Positions 1-9,468 of a DNA stretch of 64,000 nt are shown piece by piece. Each line of letters starts with the position of its first letter. The first letter of the stretch is position 1. This stretch comes from an uncultured Sphingomonadaceae bacterium (GTDB lineage: Bacteria > Pseudomonadota > Alphaproteobacteria > Sphingomonadales > Sphingomonadaceae). Made by a program: the position numbers and the translations under genes. The notes beneath the pieces were generated by a model, which was not told where the DNA came from, ran no database searches, and saw only the letters and a program-made list of their open reading frames with translations. The stretch lies in contig CANLSQ010000002.1 of NCBI GenBank assembly GCA_947493955.1, positions 496,001 to 560,000 on the forward strand, written 5' to 3'.

Positions 1-1459
1 TCAGGCCATCGGCAAAGGGGAAGAAGGCGTCGGAGGCCACAGCTGATCCAATCGTCCGTGTTTCACTCCAACCGGCTTTTTCAGCTGCGTCCTTGGCTTT
101 CCATGCGGCAATCCGCGCGGACTCCAGCCGGTTCATCTGTCCTGCACCGACACCTGCTGTGGAGCCGTCCTTGGCATAGACAATCGCGTTGGATTTCACA
201 TGCTTGGCGACGGTCCAGGCAAACAGGCAGTCCGCTTTTTCCCGAGCGCTCGGCTGGCGCTTGGTGACGCATTTCAGGTCTTCTTCGGCAATCTGTCCAT
301 TGTCGCGCGATTGCAGCAGATAGCCGCCCGCTATCGACTTCAACCCCATGCCGCCGCGCGCCGGATCGGGCAGCTCACCCGTCAGCAAGAGCCGCAGATT
401 CTTCTTCTTCGCAAAAATCGCACGGGCATCGGCATCTGCATCGGGGGCGCAGACGACTTCAGTGAAAATGCCGGTCATCGCTTCGGCCGCCGCGCCGTCC
501 AGCGGCCGGTTGACCGCAATAATCCCGCCAAAGGCCGAAACACTGTCACAGGCGAGCGCGGCCTTATAGGCTTCCAATATGCAGTCGCCGCTTGCCACAC
601 CGCAGGGGTTGGCATGTTTGACAATCACTACGGTTGGCGGCCCGTCACGAAACTCGCTGACCAGTTCCAGAGCGGCATCGGCGTCATTATAATTATTATA
701 GCTCAGTGCCTTACCCTGCAATTGTTCTGCCTGGGCGATACCTTTGGCGGATGGCCCATCGGGCAAGTAAAGCGCGGCCATCTGGTGCGGGTTTTCGCCA
801 TAGCGCAGTTCCGTCGGCTGGCTCATGGTGAGTGGCAGGGTCGGCGGGAACATCTGCTGTTGATCGGCAAAGCCGAACCATTGTGCGATCATGCCGTCAT
901 AGCTTGCCGTCGCGGCAAAGGCCTTGGCCGCCATTTTCTTGCGGAAATCGAGGCTCGTCGCGCCACCGCTTTCTTTCAGCTCCGCGAGCAGAGTATCGTA
1001 ATCTGACGGGTCGGTAACAATCGTCACGAAATCATGGTTCTTCGCCGCGCTGCGCACCATGCTGGGGCCGCCAATGTCGATATTCTCGATAATCTCGTCC
1101 CGCTCCGCGCCTTTCGCCACGGTCTGGGCAAAGGGATAGAGATTGACGATCACCAGATCGATCCCCGCAATGTCATGCTCCTCCATCGACGCAACATGGC
1201 CCGGATCATCGCGCCGCGCGAGCAGGCCGCCATGGACCTTGGGATGCAGGGTTTTCACGCGGCCGTCCATCATCTCCGGGAAATGGGTGACATCAGAAAT
1301 GTCAGCAACCTCAAGCCCGGCATCGCGCAAGGCCTTTGCCGTACCGCCTGTGGAGATCAGGGCCACGCCCATCGCGGCCAGTTCCTTGCCCAGATCCGCC
1401 AAACCGCTTTTGTCGGACACCGAAAGCAGAGCCCGTTTGATCGTAATATTCTCTGTCAT
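1..1459 (-). CDS. purH: Bifunctional AICAR formyltransferase / IMP cyclohydrolase, 3' end cut by window
   Basis: Catalyses the last two steps of purine synthesis in the cytoplasm: formylation of AICAR and closure to IMP. The frame opens at ATG 1459 and stays open to base 1. The last residues visible ([11 protein letters not shown]) lie about 40 codons before the usual end of a ~530-residue PurH. The N-terminal MGS-like cyclohydrolase domain shows [19 protein letters not shown] and VNLYPF. The transformylase domain shows RYGENPHQ and KHANPCGVA. The start lies 8 bases after the heparinase-family stop, so it is probably co-transcribed with rsmB-rpe-heparinase. The long rightward frames over this gene are antisense shadows. 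Confidence 0.96.
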   Translation of the reverse strand, partial: MTENITIKRALLSVSDKSGLADLGKELAAMGVALISTGGTAKALRDAGLEVADISDVTHFPEMMDGRVKTLHPKVHGGLLARRDDPGHVASMEEHDIAGIDLVIVNLYPFAQTVAKGAERDEIIENIDIGGPSMVRSAAKNHDFVTIVTDPSDYDTLLAELKESGGATSLDFRKKMAAKAFAATASYDGMIAQWFGFADQQQMFPPTLPLTMSQPTELRYGENPHQMAALYLPDGPSAKGIAQAEQLQGKALSYNNYNDADAALELVSEFRDGPPTVVIVKHANPCGVASGDCILEAYKAALACDSVSAFGGIIAVNRPLDGAAAEAMTGIFTEVVCAPDADADARAIFAKKKNLRLLLTGELPDPARGGMGLKSIAGGYLLQSRDNGQIAEEDLKCVTKRQPSAREKADCLFAWTVAKHVKSNAIVYAKDGSTAGVGAGQMNRLESARIAAWKAKDAAEKAGWSETRTIGSAVASDAFFPFADGL

Positions 1460-1467
1460 GATCGTCT

Positions 1468-3270
1468 TTATCCCATATGTTTGAGCAGCCAGCCAGTCGC
1501 GCCGCCGCCGCTGCCCACCGTGTCTGTTATCACCATCTGCATGACGCCATGAGGGATACCCATGCCATCGACCCAGACGCTGTCTTCAAGAATGATTGTC
1601 CCGCTTGTAGCGCGAAATTGCCATAGATTTCCGTCTTTCAGACGCAATAGCACGCCCTTGCCTTCGGATATCAGGTCACTTTCAATATCAGGGCCAAGGT
1701 GGAAACGCAGCGCATATTCCACGTCCTTTTTCTTGCGCCGGCGTTTGCGGCCATCGGGGATCAGCATATCCTCACCGCGCAGTTCTAGCCCATCAGAGCG
1801 CATCAGCAACAAGCGTTTGTGGAGCAGCCCGAAACGCCGTGCATAACCATCATGGCTCGCCTCCAGCCGGGTCGCATTTTCAACATCACGGCGGAACAGT
1901 TCCACCTCGTTCACCCCGCGGCCCAATTTGCCGTCAGGCAGGATCGAGGTGCTGTTGCTGTTGTCGATACACAGGGTGCTGTGTGCCGCCGTTGTCCGCA
2001 GTCCACGTGCCAGTGCCGCCGGAATGGTCGCGCCGACCAGCCCCGCGCCACCGCAATTGCCGATAATCCGGTTGTCGCCATTGGAAAATTCAAATGCAAG
2101 TGTCGACGCACAGCCCGCGACCGCCATCCTTGCGATCGGCGGCGGCGCTGCATCCATTATCAACACGGAACGTCCTGACGACACGCGTTGATAACCCCAA
2201 TCGCGCGCCTGCCGCAGGGGCCTTGCGCGAATACCACTGGCTTCAATGGCTTGATCGACCTGCTCCGTCGATGTCGCGCCGCCGCCCTGCCAATTGCCCA
2301 TACTGCCATCGAAATGGGTGAGGCCGGTCAACGGTGGCACAGCCAGTGCCAGCGCATTTTCGAGGAATTCGGGCGCATCTTCTTCACGGGCCAGATAGAC
2401 TTGCTTCAGCATTGAAAGCAGGATCACCGCGTCCATCTGATTAAGCGGGGAGCGTGAAACAGACCCGCCGTCAGGATAGAAAAATTCACCCATTGCCTTT
2501 TCCAGACCCGCTTCCCCGACAATACGGCGCACCCGTCCTTCGGGAATCAGCAGCGACGCGGCGACCACCCCGCTCCACGCAACGAGACGGCCGAGGCTGG
2601 AAGTCGCCTTGTCGGCCGTCCGGTCGAGGTGCCGGGCAGTACGAGCAATGTTGTTGAGGACTTTGGAGCGATAAATCAGGTCGTTCGACGAGAGGATCAG
2701 CGGTGCATGACTGGCCCAGATGAGCAGGCGCCAGCCGCAATTGTCGGGGCGCCAGGCTGGTTGCCGGATTTTCTTGCCGTTGGCATCGAGCCATTGTTCG
2801 ACCAACTTTTCAGCAACCGGCAAGGCTTGGTCGCGTGATGCGGCAGTATCAAGATCACGCAGCCAGACAAAACGATGGACATAGTCTTCAAAAGCAGGCG
2901 GCAATTTCAGGTCAGCAAAATCAATGCCGTCGAGTTTTTTCTGAAGACCGCGAAAAAGGAAATGGCCTGCACGAACTGCCATGCCCTGCACCCGGTCACC
3001 ATCGACCGGGTCAACTGGTACAGCAAGCAAGCGCAGCGGTAGTTTCCCCGATAGCCGCAACCGGTGCAGCGGCATGCGCCAGGTCATGCGATAATAGAGA
3101 AGCGCGGTTTGCTCCGCCAGCGATTGCCCGCGATCACCCCCCGCACGAAGGGTCAGACTACGCCCTTCCGGCGCCTCGCTTTCTTCGCCGCTGTAGCGCT
3201 CTAGTCCGCTGCCTGGATCACTAGCGGGATCATCGGCGGGACTTTCATTCTCGGGGCGGTCTGCGCTCAT
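1468..3270 (-). CDS. Heparinase II/III family protein
   Basis: 600-residue protein of the heparinase II/III-like family, which in sphingomonads and other alphaproteobacteria typically sits between rpe and purH. The N-terminal half (about residues 50-300) is helix-rich, with [20 protein letters not shown] near the start. The C-terminal half (about 310-590) has the beta-sandwich features of the family ([43 protein letters not shown]). It has an acidic, low-complexity N terminus and no signal peptide. ATG 3270 overlaps the rpe stop by 4 bases, after a GAGGGG ribosome site. The true substrate is unknown; a polysaccharide lyase or cell-wall glycan role is inference from the family only. Confidence 0.85.
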   Translation of the reverse strand: MSADRPENESPADDPASDPGSGLERYSGEESEAPEGRSLTLRAGGDRGQSLAEQTALLYYRMTWRMPLHRLRLSGKLPLRLLAVPVDPVDGDRVQGMAVRAGHFLFRGLQKKLDGIDFADLKLPPAFEDYVHRFVWLRDLDTAASRDQALPVAEKLVEQWLDANGKKIRQPAWRPDNCGWRLLIWASHAPLILSSNDLIYRSKVLNNIARTARHLDRTADKATSSLGRLVAWSGVVAASLLIPEGRVRRIVGEAGLEKAMGEFFYPDGGSVSRSPLNQMDAVILLSMLKQVYLAREEDAPEFLENALALAVPPLTGLTHFDGSMGNWQGGGATSTEQVDQAIEASGIRARPLRQARDWGYQRVSSGRSVLIMDAAPPPIARMAVAGCASTLAFEFSNGDNRIIGNCGGAGLVGATIPAALARGLRTTAAHSTLCIDNSNSTSILPDGKLGRGVNEVELFRRDVENATRLEASHDGYARRFGLLHKRLLLMRSDGLELRGEDMLIPDGRKRRRKKKDVEYALRFHLGPDIESDLISEGKGVLLRLKDGNLWQFRATSGTIILEDSVWVDGMGIPHGVMQMVITDTVGSGGGATGWLLKHMG

Positions 3271-3929
3271 TCACCCCTCAGACCGCTTATGTTGGCGGCA
3301 TATTGGTCAGGGCCGCCGCGAAAGGTTGCAGTGCCCGCTACCAACGTGTCGGCACCCGCTGCAATCGCCTTGGGCGCTGTATTCAAATCAATACCGCCAT
3401 CCACTTCCAGCCGGATATCCTTGCCAGTTGCGTCAATGCGCTGACGGATCGCTTCAATCTTTCGCAGCTGTGTATCGATAAAGCTCTGTCCGCCGAAACC
3501 GGGATTGACGCTCATGACCAAAATAAGATCAAGATCGTCGATCAGATAATCGAGCACATCCAGCGACGTAGCAGGATTGAGGACCAGTCCGGCCTGCTTG
3601 CCCAGCGTGTGGATTGTTTGCACGGTGCGATGCGGGTGGGCACCGGCCTCGGGATGGAAAGAGATGATATCTGCACCGGCGTCGGCAAAAGCCTCAAGAT
3701 AATGATCCACCGGCGAAATCATCAAATGCACATCAAATGGCTTCTCGCTATGCGGACGCAGCGCTTTGACGACAGCCGGGCCGATGGTAATATTCGGAAC
3801 AAAATGACCGTCCATGACGTCAACATGCACCCAGTCACAACCCGCTTCGTCAATTGCGCGGACCTCTTCGCCCAGCCGCGCGAAATCTGCGGAAAGAATG
3901 GACGGGGCTATACGGACAGGGCTGGTCAT
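3267..3929 (-). CDS. rpe: Ribulose-phosphate 3-epimerase
   Basis: Interconverts ribulose 5-phosphate and xylulose 5-phosphate in the pentose phosphate pathway. The 220 residues match the family length. TIM-barrel metal and substrate motifs are all present: HVDVMDGHFVPN, DVHLMI, MSVNPGFGGQSF and LEVDGGI. ATG 3929 follows an AAAGGA site at good spacing. The stop overlaps the start of the heparinase-like gene (ATGA), implying translational coupling. It lies 118 bases after rsmB in the same direction. Confidence 0.97.
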   Translation of the reverse strand: MTSPVRIAPSILSADFARLGEEVRAIDEAGCDWVHVDVMDGHFVPNITIGPAVVKALRPHSEKPFDVHLMISPVDHYLEAFADAGADIISFHPEAGAHPHRTVQTIHTLGKQAGLVLNPATSLDVLDYLIDDLDLILVMSVNPGFGGQSFIDTQLRKIEAIRQRIDATGKDIRLEVDGGIDLNTAPKAIAAGADTLVAGTATFRGGPDQYAANISGLRGE

Positions 3930-3984
3930 GACGGTTCCTTTACCATCTTGCCTCTAGGATTTTTGCATTGCCCCCGCAAGGCGC

Positions 3985-3999
3985 GATTCGGCGCGAATC
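3985..3999. repeat. Short inverted repeat between rsmB and rpe
   Basis: GATTCG and CGAATC arms around a 3-base loop in the 118-base gap between the rsmB stop and rpe start. It could be a weak stem after rsmB, but no T-run follows in the leftward direction, so a terminator call is not supported. Confidence 0.3.
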
Positions 4000-4047
4000 C
4001 CAAAGGCCTGTGGACAATTTGGGGACAGGCTGAATTTTATCGTCCGG

Positions 4048-5328
4048 TCAGTCTTTTCGCTGCAACCGCGCGATGAAAAAGCCGTCGAGATACCCTTTTT
4101 CTGAGAGCATATTGGGCAATGTCCGAACGCACCCCCGATCATCGGGTTCGATGCCATTGGGAAGTTCATCACTTCGGGCGGCGACCAGCGCATAATCCGC
4201 ATGGTTTTCCAAAAATTGCTCTATCTGTTCCTCACCCTCTTCCGGCTCCAGCGAACAGACGGCATAGACCAGCATCCCGCCCGGTTTGACCCAATTTGCA
4301 ATCCGGTCGAGCAGTGCTTTTTGTACGTCTGCGCGCTGAGCAACCTGGCGCGATCCGATGCAATGCAGCACATCGGGATGGCGGCGAAAAATACCCGTCG
4401 CGCTGCATGGCGCGTCCAGCAGGATCGCGTCAGCGGGCTGTGATGGCTCCCAGTTCATCAGATCCGCGATCACAATTTCCGCGTCCAGTTTGGTGCGAGC
4501 GAGATTGTCCTTGAACCGCTCCATCCGTTTTGCGCTATTGTCGACAGATATGGTTTTCCAGCCCGCAGACGCGAGCTGCATGGTTTTGCCACCCGGCGCA
4601 GCACAAAGATCGAGCACGGTTTTGCCGCCACCTTCGCCGAGCAATCGGGCTGGCAAGGACGCTGCCAGATCCTGTACCCAAAAGGCACCATCGTCAAAGC
4701 CCGCCAGATCGGTGACGGACGACCCCGATGGCATACGCAGATGTTTGGGGGAGAGCCTCTCACCCTCCAAAGCGCCGATATCATCATCCTTGAAACTGAG
4801 ATCGAGCGGCGGCGCGCTGGCCCAGGCACGATCTGCACTGCTGGCCACATCTTCTCCCCAATGATGGGTCCAGCGATCGAGCGTTTCGCCAGGTATCTCG
4901 GGAGCCTCGGGCAAGGCCAGCTTACCGGATTCCACGCCGCGCATGACGGTGGAGAAAACCCCATGCACAAGTCGCCGCGGTCCGCCATGGACCAGCGGCA
5001 AAGCTGTAGCAATCGCAGCATGTTGCGGTGTTTCCAGTACCAGAACCTGCACCAAGGCAATGCGCAGCGCCATTCGCGCCTTGGCATCATCGGGCAAGCG
5101 TTTCTTTGTCGCACTGTCGATCATTGCATCGAGCGCGGTCATCCAACGCAGGGCGTTAGCTGCGATATTATGCGCCAGCGACCGGTCAGACGGATTGGAA
5201 AGTTTCGAGGTCGCCGCTGCCATGGCTTGATCCAACGTCTCTCCGCGCCTGCAGACGGCATCCAGCAGTCGCAGCGCCGCCGTGCGGGCCGGGAGACCGG
5301 GAATTCTGGAAGAGCCTGGGTTGTTCAT
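4048..5328 (-). CDS. rsmB: RsmB-type 16S rRNA cytosine-C5 methyltransferase
   Basis: SAM-dependent methyltransferase predicted to make m5C in 16S rRNA. The N-terminal ~140 residues form a NusB-like RNA-binding domain. The C-terminal Rossmann domain has SAM loop LDLCAAPGGKT, catalytic-region LLDAPCSATGIFRRHPDV and VYAVCSLEPEEGEEQ, giving the two cysteines of the NOL1/NOP2/Sun family. I chose ATG 5328; a GTG at 5346 would add six residues but lies inside an inverted repeat. About 426 residues, normal length. First gene of the leftward rsmB-rpe-heparinase-purH group, an arrangement common in Alphaproteobacteria. Confidence 0.92.
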   Translation of the reverse strand: MNNPGSSRIPGLPARTAALRLLDAVCRRGETLDQAMAAATSKLSNPSDRSLAHNIAANALRWMTALDAMIDSATKKRLPDDAKARMALRIALVQVLVLETPQHAAIATALPLVHGGPRRLVHGVFSTVMRGVESGKLALPEAPEIPGETLDRWTHHWGEDVASSADRAWASAPPLDLSFKDDDIGALEGERLSPKHLRMPSGSSVTDLAGFDDGAFWVQDLAASLPARLLGEGGGKTVLDLCAAPGGKTMQLASAGWKTISVDNSAKRMERFKDNLARTKLDAEIVIADLMNWEPSQPADAILLDAPCSATGIFRRHPDVLHCIGSRQVAQRADVQKALLDRIANWVKPGGMLVYAVCSLEPEEGEEQIEQFLENHADYALVAARSDELPNGIEPDDRGCVRTLPNMLSEKGYLDGFFIARLQRKD

Positions 5329-5337
5329 ATATTTTGC

Positions 5338-5358
5338 ATTCCGCACTTACTGCGGAAT
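5338..5358. repeat. Perfect 8-bp inverted repeat upstream of rsmB
   Basis: Arms ATTCCGCA (5338-5345) and TGCGGAAT (5351-5358) surround a 5-base loop in the gap between the htpX stop (5434) and the rsmB start (5328). It may be the htpX transcription end or a leader hairpin for rsmB. No U-tract follows, so the role is undetermined. Confidence 0.35.
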
Positions 5359-5433
5359 CCAGAGCGGATCACGCTCATCTCCCCATAAACACACTTCACT
5401 TTGGATCAAGTGCGGCGCGCTTGGCGCTTTGCA

Positions 5434-6333
5434 TCACCGTGTTGGATCGAGCGCGCTACGCTTGGTTCTGAGTCTGCCCATATCACCAATTTCATCGGCA
5501 TTGCCTGACCAGCCGTCTGATCCGCCACCACTGGCCATATCCTGCAACGCGGCGATGCGGTCTTCGGTTGCGGGGTGGGTCGAGAACATCTGCTTCACTC
5601 CGGATGGCACAATATAGAGTTGCGCAGCGGCAGGATTGCGCTGGGCCACCGGGTTGGCAATACGCTGCGCCTGTCCCGAAATCTTGTGCAAAGCGGACGC
5701 AAGCGCCAGCGGCTTGCCGCTAATCTCGGCTGCCGATCGGTCGGCGCCATATTCACGGGTGCGGCTGATCGCCATCTGGACAATCATCGCCGCAAAGGGC
5801 GCGATGAACACCGCCAACAACCCGGCAATACCGCGATTGTCGCGGAAGAACAGGCCGAAATTGGCAAGCATCGAAACGGCACCGGCAATCGTAGCAACCA
5901 TTGTCATGATCAGCGTATCGCGGTTTTTCACATGGCCGAGCTCATGCGCCATCACGCCTTCAATCTCGTCATAGCTCAGCATGTTGAGCAGACCGGTTGT
6001 TGCCGCCACCGCCGAATGTTCAGGATCCCGGCCGGTAGCAAAGGCATTGGGCTGCGCCTGATCAACAATATAGACTTTCGGCATCGGCAGCTGCGCGCGC
6101 TGCGCCAGCCGCTGCACCATTGTATAAAATTCCGGATGGCTGCTGGCATCGACCTCAACCGCCTTGTGCATTTTCAGGACAATTTTATCGGCGTTCCAGT
6201 AAGTGAAGAGGTTCATTCCGGCCGCCACCAGAAGCGCCAATATCGCGCCGCGCGGGCCGCCAAGTGAGAATCCCATAACCATGAACAAGGCCGTCAGTGC
6301 CGCCAGCAACATGGTTGTCTTTAGAAAATTCAT
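5434..6333 (-). CDS. htpX: Membrane zinc metalloprotease HtpX
   Basis: Inner-membrane M48 protease that degrades misfolded membrane proteins together with FtsH. The 299 residues are slightly longer than the E. coli protein. Two N-terminal membrane segments (about residues 5-45) are followed by the zinc site HELGHVKN; two further hydrophobic segments come next, and a distal glutamate lies in [17 protein letters not shown] 6333 faces the SdhAF4-like gene divergently. The rsmB-htpX-DUF1674 neighbourhood recurs in Alphaproteobacteria. Confidence 0.95.
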   Translation of the reverse strand: MNFLKTTMLLAALTALFMVMGFSLGGPRGAILALLVAAGMNLFTYWNADKIVLKMHKAVEVDASSHPEFYTMVQRLAQRAQLPMPKVYIVDQAQPNAFATGRDPEHSAVAATTGLLNMLSYDEIEGVMAHELGHVKNRDTLIMTMVATIAGAVSMLANFGLFFRDNRGIAGLLAVFIAPFAAMIVQMAISRTREYGADRSAAEISGKPLALASALHKISGQAQRIANPVAQRNPAAAQLYIVPSGVKQMFSTHPATEDRIAALQDMASGGGSDGWSGNADEIGDMGRLRTKRSALDPTR

Positions 6334-6417
6334 AGGTCAACTCGCTTGATTATAGTGCTTTCCCCTCCGATATAGGGGCTGAGGCGGGGTTTTTCAAACA
6401 TATGGAAAATAGAAAAT

Positions 6418-6615
6418 ATGGCCGAAAATGATAGAAAATCTGATACTCGCCAGCCGGGAGAACGTCCCGACAATGTCAAACCGCCTGCCCATCTGTCCAA
6501 AAATCCTCCGGTTCCGGAACCCGATCCGCTTGAGAAAGCTGACGAAATTTTAGAAAAGAACGGCCCTACTCGTTATGGAGATTGGGAACATAAGGGACTG
6601 GCGATAGACTTCTAG
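6418..6615 (+). CDS. DUF1674 / SdhAF4-like succinate dehydrogenase assembly factor
   Basis: 65-residue protein whose C terminus carries the family signature PTRYGDWEHKGLAIDF. DUF1674 is the bacterial counterpart of eukaryotic Sdh8/SDHAF4, which binds flavinylated SdhA and aids complex II assembly. The N-terminal 40 residues are charged and proline-rich and probably disordered. ATG 6418 is the only in-frame start. The gene is divergent from htpX. Function is inferred from the family; no sdh genes are in the window. Confidence 0.88.
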   Translation: MAENDRKSDTRQPGERPDNVKPPAHLSKNPPVPEPDPLEKADEILEKNGPTRYGDWEHKGLAIDF

Positions 6616-6673
6616 CGCGCACCATTGCCAGCAAGATCGCCGAAACGATTATCGCATTTTTGAAGGAACAATA

Positions 6674-7672
6674 GTGACGCGCTTTGCCGATCATTTCGAT
6701 CTGAAGATACCGCTGGCACTTGCGCCAATGGCGCTGGCCTCTGGCGGCGCGCTGGCATCAGCTTGTGCACGGGCCGGAACATTGGGGCTGGTTGGCGGCG
6801 GCTATGGTGATCTTGAATGGACCAGCCGGGAATATGACATGGCGGCGGATGCGCTCAAAGACGATCCTGCGGCCATGAAACGCCTTGGCTGCGGATTCAT
6901 CAGTTGGAAGCTCGCGGAAAATTCCGACGCGCTAAACTGGCTGATGGACAATCATCGTCCCGCTGCGATCATGCTGTCCTTTGGCGACCCCCGACCATTT
7001 TCCGAACGGATTATCCGATCAGGCACAATGCTAATATGTCAGGTCCATTCGCTGAAGGATTTGCCGGCGGCGATTGAGGCCGGCGCGAAAATAATTGTGG
7101 CGCAGGGTACCGAAGCCGGCGGACATGGCGCGACCCAAGATCGCGGCAGAGGGACATTCTCTTTTATTTCGGAAACGGCGGACTGGCTTGCCGCCCATGC
7201 ACCCGAGACCCATTTGCTGGGTGCTGGAGGCATTGCCGATGGCCGCGGCCTCGCGGCGGCGATGGTACTGGGCGCAGATGGCGCCATGATGGGATCCCGG
7301 TTTTGGGCCACCAGCGAATGTCTAGCCAACCCGAAAGCCAAGAAAGTTGCGAGCCAGACCGATGGTGATAATACAGCGCGCAGCTCGGTCTTTGATATAT
7401 TACGGCGGAAAAACTGGCCCGAGTCTTTTGACTTTAGGGCCATCCGGAATGACCTGTACCGGCAATGGGAAGATCGCATAGATGTGTTGAGAAATGATCC
7501 GGAGGAAGGCCAGGCCGCCTATGATGACGGCGTGCGTCAGGCAGATTTTGACAGAGCACATATCGGTATCGGCGAGTCTGCTGGCATGATATCTAACGTG
7601 CCAGATGCGGCGACGTTGATTGCTGACATTGAATCGGAAATGAAAAGCGCCCTGATGCGGCCTAATCCCTGA
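6674..7672 (+). CDS. Nitronate monooxygenase family flavoprotein
   Basis: 332-residue FMN-dependent TIM-barrel protein of the nitronate monooxygenase / 2-nitropropane dioxygenase family, which oxidises alkyl nitronates such as propionate 3-nitronate. The FMN and substrate motif AQGTEAGGHGA (about residues 140-150) and the phosphate-binding LGAGGIADGRGLAAAMVLGADGAMMGSRF are present. It starts at GTG 6674, seven bases after an AAGGA site; no in-frame ATG precedes the conserved start. Substrate in this organism is unknown. Confidence 0.9.
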   Translation: MTRFADHFDLKIPLALAPMALASGGALASACARAGTLGLVGGGYGDLEWTSREYDMAADALKDDPAAMKRLGCGFISWKLAENSDALNWLMDNHRPAAIMLSFGDPRPFSERIIRSGTMLICQVHSLKDLPAAIEAGAKIIVAQGTEAGGHGATQDRGRGTFSFISETADWLAAHAPETHLLGAGGIADGRGLAAAMVLGADGAMMGSRFWATSECLANPKAKKVASQTDGDNTARSSVFDILRRKNWPESFDFRAIRNDLYRQWEDRIDVLRNDPEEGQAAYDDGVRQADFDRAHIGIGESAGMISNVPDAATLIADIESEMKSALMRPNP

Positions 7673-7693
7673 TCGAAACTTGGAGGAACCGGA

Positions 7694-8023
7694 ATGACCG
7701 TTAGTGCAGAAATTGCCGTCCTTATCGGCGCCGTGGTCGGCGCGGTTGCTTCGCTCGCGACTGTGTTTCTCACCCATTGGCTGGCCAAGCGCCGCGAATA
7801 TCGGCTGGATGACAAGCGCAAAGAGCGGCTGACCCTTTTGCTGCGCGGCGAAAAATATAAGTGGCGCAGTATCGAGACATTATCGTCCGCTGTCGGTGCG
7901 GATATCATCAAGACCAAAGAGTTGCTGATCGAGATTGATGCGCGCCAAAGCCTGTCAAACAACAGTTCATGGGGCCTGATATCGCGCAATCCCTATCCGG
8001 AAGATATTCAACCGAAGGATTAA
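7694..8023 (+). CDS. Small single-span membrane protein, unknown function
   Basis: 109 residues with one N-terminal membrane helix (about residues 5-28, EIAVLIGAVVGAVASLATVFL) followed by a basic, charged stretch rich in Arg and Lys (AKRREYRLDDKRKERL) and a hydrophilic tail. A strong GGAGG site precedes ATG 7694. It begins 21 bases after the nitronate monooxygenase stop and is probably in the same transcript. I do not recognise the family; the arrangement suggests a cytoplasmic domain anchored at the inner membrane. Confidence 0.7.
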   Translation: MTVSAEIAVLIGAVVGAVASLATVFLTHWLAKRREYRLDDKRKERLTLLLRGEKYKWRSIETLSSAVGADIIKTKELLIEIDARQSLSNNSSWGLISRNPYPEDIQPKD

Positions 8024-8028
8024 AAGTG

Positions 8029-8376
8029 CTATCCTTTGGGCACCGCATAAAAGTCGCGATAGGATGTCAGCTGGCCATCCGCGACCTTGTATAGTCCAAC
8101 CCCCTCAATATCGCCTTCAGGTCTTTTCCAGAGCCAGCGCGACCAGGCAACATGTTCGTCGCCGGCTATCTCCAGCACTTCGAAATACATTTTCTTGTCC
8201 GCCAGTTCCTTGGTCAATCCGGCGAGCAGTTTTTCAATAGCCGGCTTGCCCTCAACCCGCCCGATGGCTGGATCTTCGAACACCGCATTGTCGGCAAACA
8301 AGGGGCTAAGCTTTGTATAATCATGCTCGTTCTGGATCTCCCAGAATTTCTCGATGACCTGTTTGGCGTTTGACAT
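8029..8376 (-). CDS. NTF2-like / SnoaL-like domain protein
   Basis: About 115 residues with the cone-shaped NTF2-like fold pattern: an N-terminal helix (AKQVIEKFWEIQNEHDY), then LFADNAVFEDPAIG and a C-terminal beta sheet ending RDFYAVPKG. I place the start at ATG 8376 because an AGGAGC site lies just upstream; the frame itself is open 20 codons further. Members bind small hydrophobic ligands or act as isomerases or hydrolases; no substrate can be assigned. It converges with the small membrane-protein gene, with 5 bases between the two stops. Confidence 0.8.
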   Translation of the reverse strand: MSNAKQVIEKFWEIQNEHDYTKLSPLFADNAVFEDPAIGRVEGKPAIEKLLAGLTKELADKKMYFEVLEIAGDEHVAWSRWLWKRPEGDIEGVGLYKVADGQLTSYRDFYAVPKG

Positions 8377-8453
8377 ATTCTGCTCCTGTGAACGGCTAGT
8401 CAGGAAGGAATAGGCTTGAAGCCAGCCCGGCGACAAGTGCCCTTTTGACTAGC

Positions 8454-9419
8454 CTAGGGCGCTGAATTAGCTGATTGTTTTTGCAGCGCATCCTTGAACC
8501 AACCTTCCACCCGGACAATAAACTTCCCAAAAGCCTGATCATCGACAAAGGCTAGCGGATCGCCAGCTCGTTGCCGTTCGCGCTTTTTCATCAATCCAAA
8601 AAAACCAGGATGGTTGGCAAGAAAGACATCCGGTGTCCAATCGCGCGTCTTGTCAAACGTACTGCGATAATCCTCGACAATGCCTTCATATTGCGGCGGA
8701 TTGGCCAGCCGGTTGGCGGCCACGGTGGCAGAGCAGAAGACCAGCACCTCGTAATATTTTCCGCCCTGTTCGATATCCATGGTCCAGGAGGTGCAACCGC
8801 GCGAGTGACCGGGGGTGATATGGGCTGTGAGCGCAACGCCGCCATGACTTACCTTCTCTCCGTCGGCGATGATGCGATCGACCTTCACCGGCGGCGCGAA
8901 CAGAAAGTCCTGATCTTCAGACCCAAGATAGAAACCACCTTCCAGCGCGGAGCGATCACCTTCGCTAGCAATCATCTCGGCACCGCTGATTGCTTTCAGG
9001 TCGGCCAGCCCGCCAGAATGATCGAGATGTGCATGGCTGTTGAGGAGGATTTTTATGTCCTTGGGATCATAGCCGAGCTGGGTGATGGCCTCTGCAACCA
9101 TCGGTCCCTGATCGGGCATGCCGCCATCAATAACGATATGGCCGTCTTGGGTCGGGATGAAAAACATACCCAACCCCTCAGTTCCGACATAATAGATGCC
9201 TGCACCATCCTCGCCAATCACCTGAAAAGGTTCTACAGCAGCATACCAGCTCGGGTTATCCTTGCGCCACTTGGCAAGATTTTCGGCCGAGACCCTATTT
9301 TCTGGCAAAGATTCTGTTTTGATTATGCCGGCATTTATCGGGCTTTCAGTAAGATCGGGCCCGGGCGTGCAAGCCGCCAGAGACAACAGCGGCAAGGCTA
9401 AGAAACGCATCTTCAGCAT
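8454..9419 (-). CDS. Subclass B3 metallo-beta-lactamase, predicted lipoprotein
   Basis: Zinc hydrolase of the B3 class, which opens beta-lactam rings in the periplasm. From ATG 9419 it has about 321 residues, starting with a lipoprotein signal (FLALPLLSLAAC lipobox). Zinc ligands are visible: HAHLDH (H129, H131, D133, H134), H205 in HITPGHSRGCTSW and H270 in LANHPGFF. This fits B3 enzymes such as L1 and the environmental sphingomonad and Erythrobacter enzymes better than generic MBL hydrolases. A GGAG site lies 8 bases before ATG 9419; the frame is open 26 codons further upstream but that would mask the signal. An XRE regulator gene lies immediately upstream in the same direction. Confidence 0.82.
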   Translation of the reverse strand: MLKMRFLALPLLSLAACTPGPDLTESPINAGIIKTESLPENRVSAENLAKWRKDNPSWYAAVEPFQVIGEDGAGIYYVGTEGLGMFFIPTQDGHIVIDGGMPDQGPMVAEAITQLGYDPKDIKILLNSHAHLDHSGGLADLKAISGAEMIASEGDRSALEGGFYLGSEDQDFLFAPPVKVDRIIADGEKVSHGGVALTAHITPGHSRGCTSWTMDIEQGGKYYEVLVFCSATVAANRLANPPQYEGIVEDYRSTFDKTRDWTPDVFLANHPGFFGLMKKRERQRAGDPLAFVDDQAFGKFIVRVEGWFKDALQKQSANSAP

Positions 9420-9468
9420 GTTAAAAACTCCACTCCCCGACAAACCCTCCGCTGCCAGATGCCCGTCG

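Noticed and set aside
200-1552. Long rightward frames of 268 and 172 residues
   Set aside because: They are antisense to purH, whose motifs are complete on the other strand.
3303-4076. 257-residue rightward frame
   Set aside because: Antisense to rpe with no recognisable protein features.
8571-9401. 276-residue rightward frame
   Set aside because: Antisense to the B3 beta-lactamase, which has all zinc ligands.
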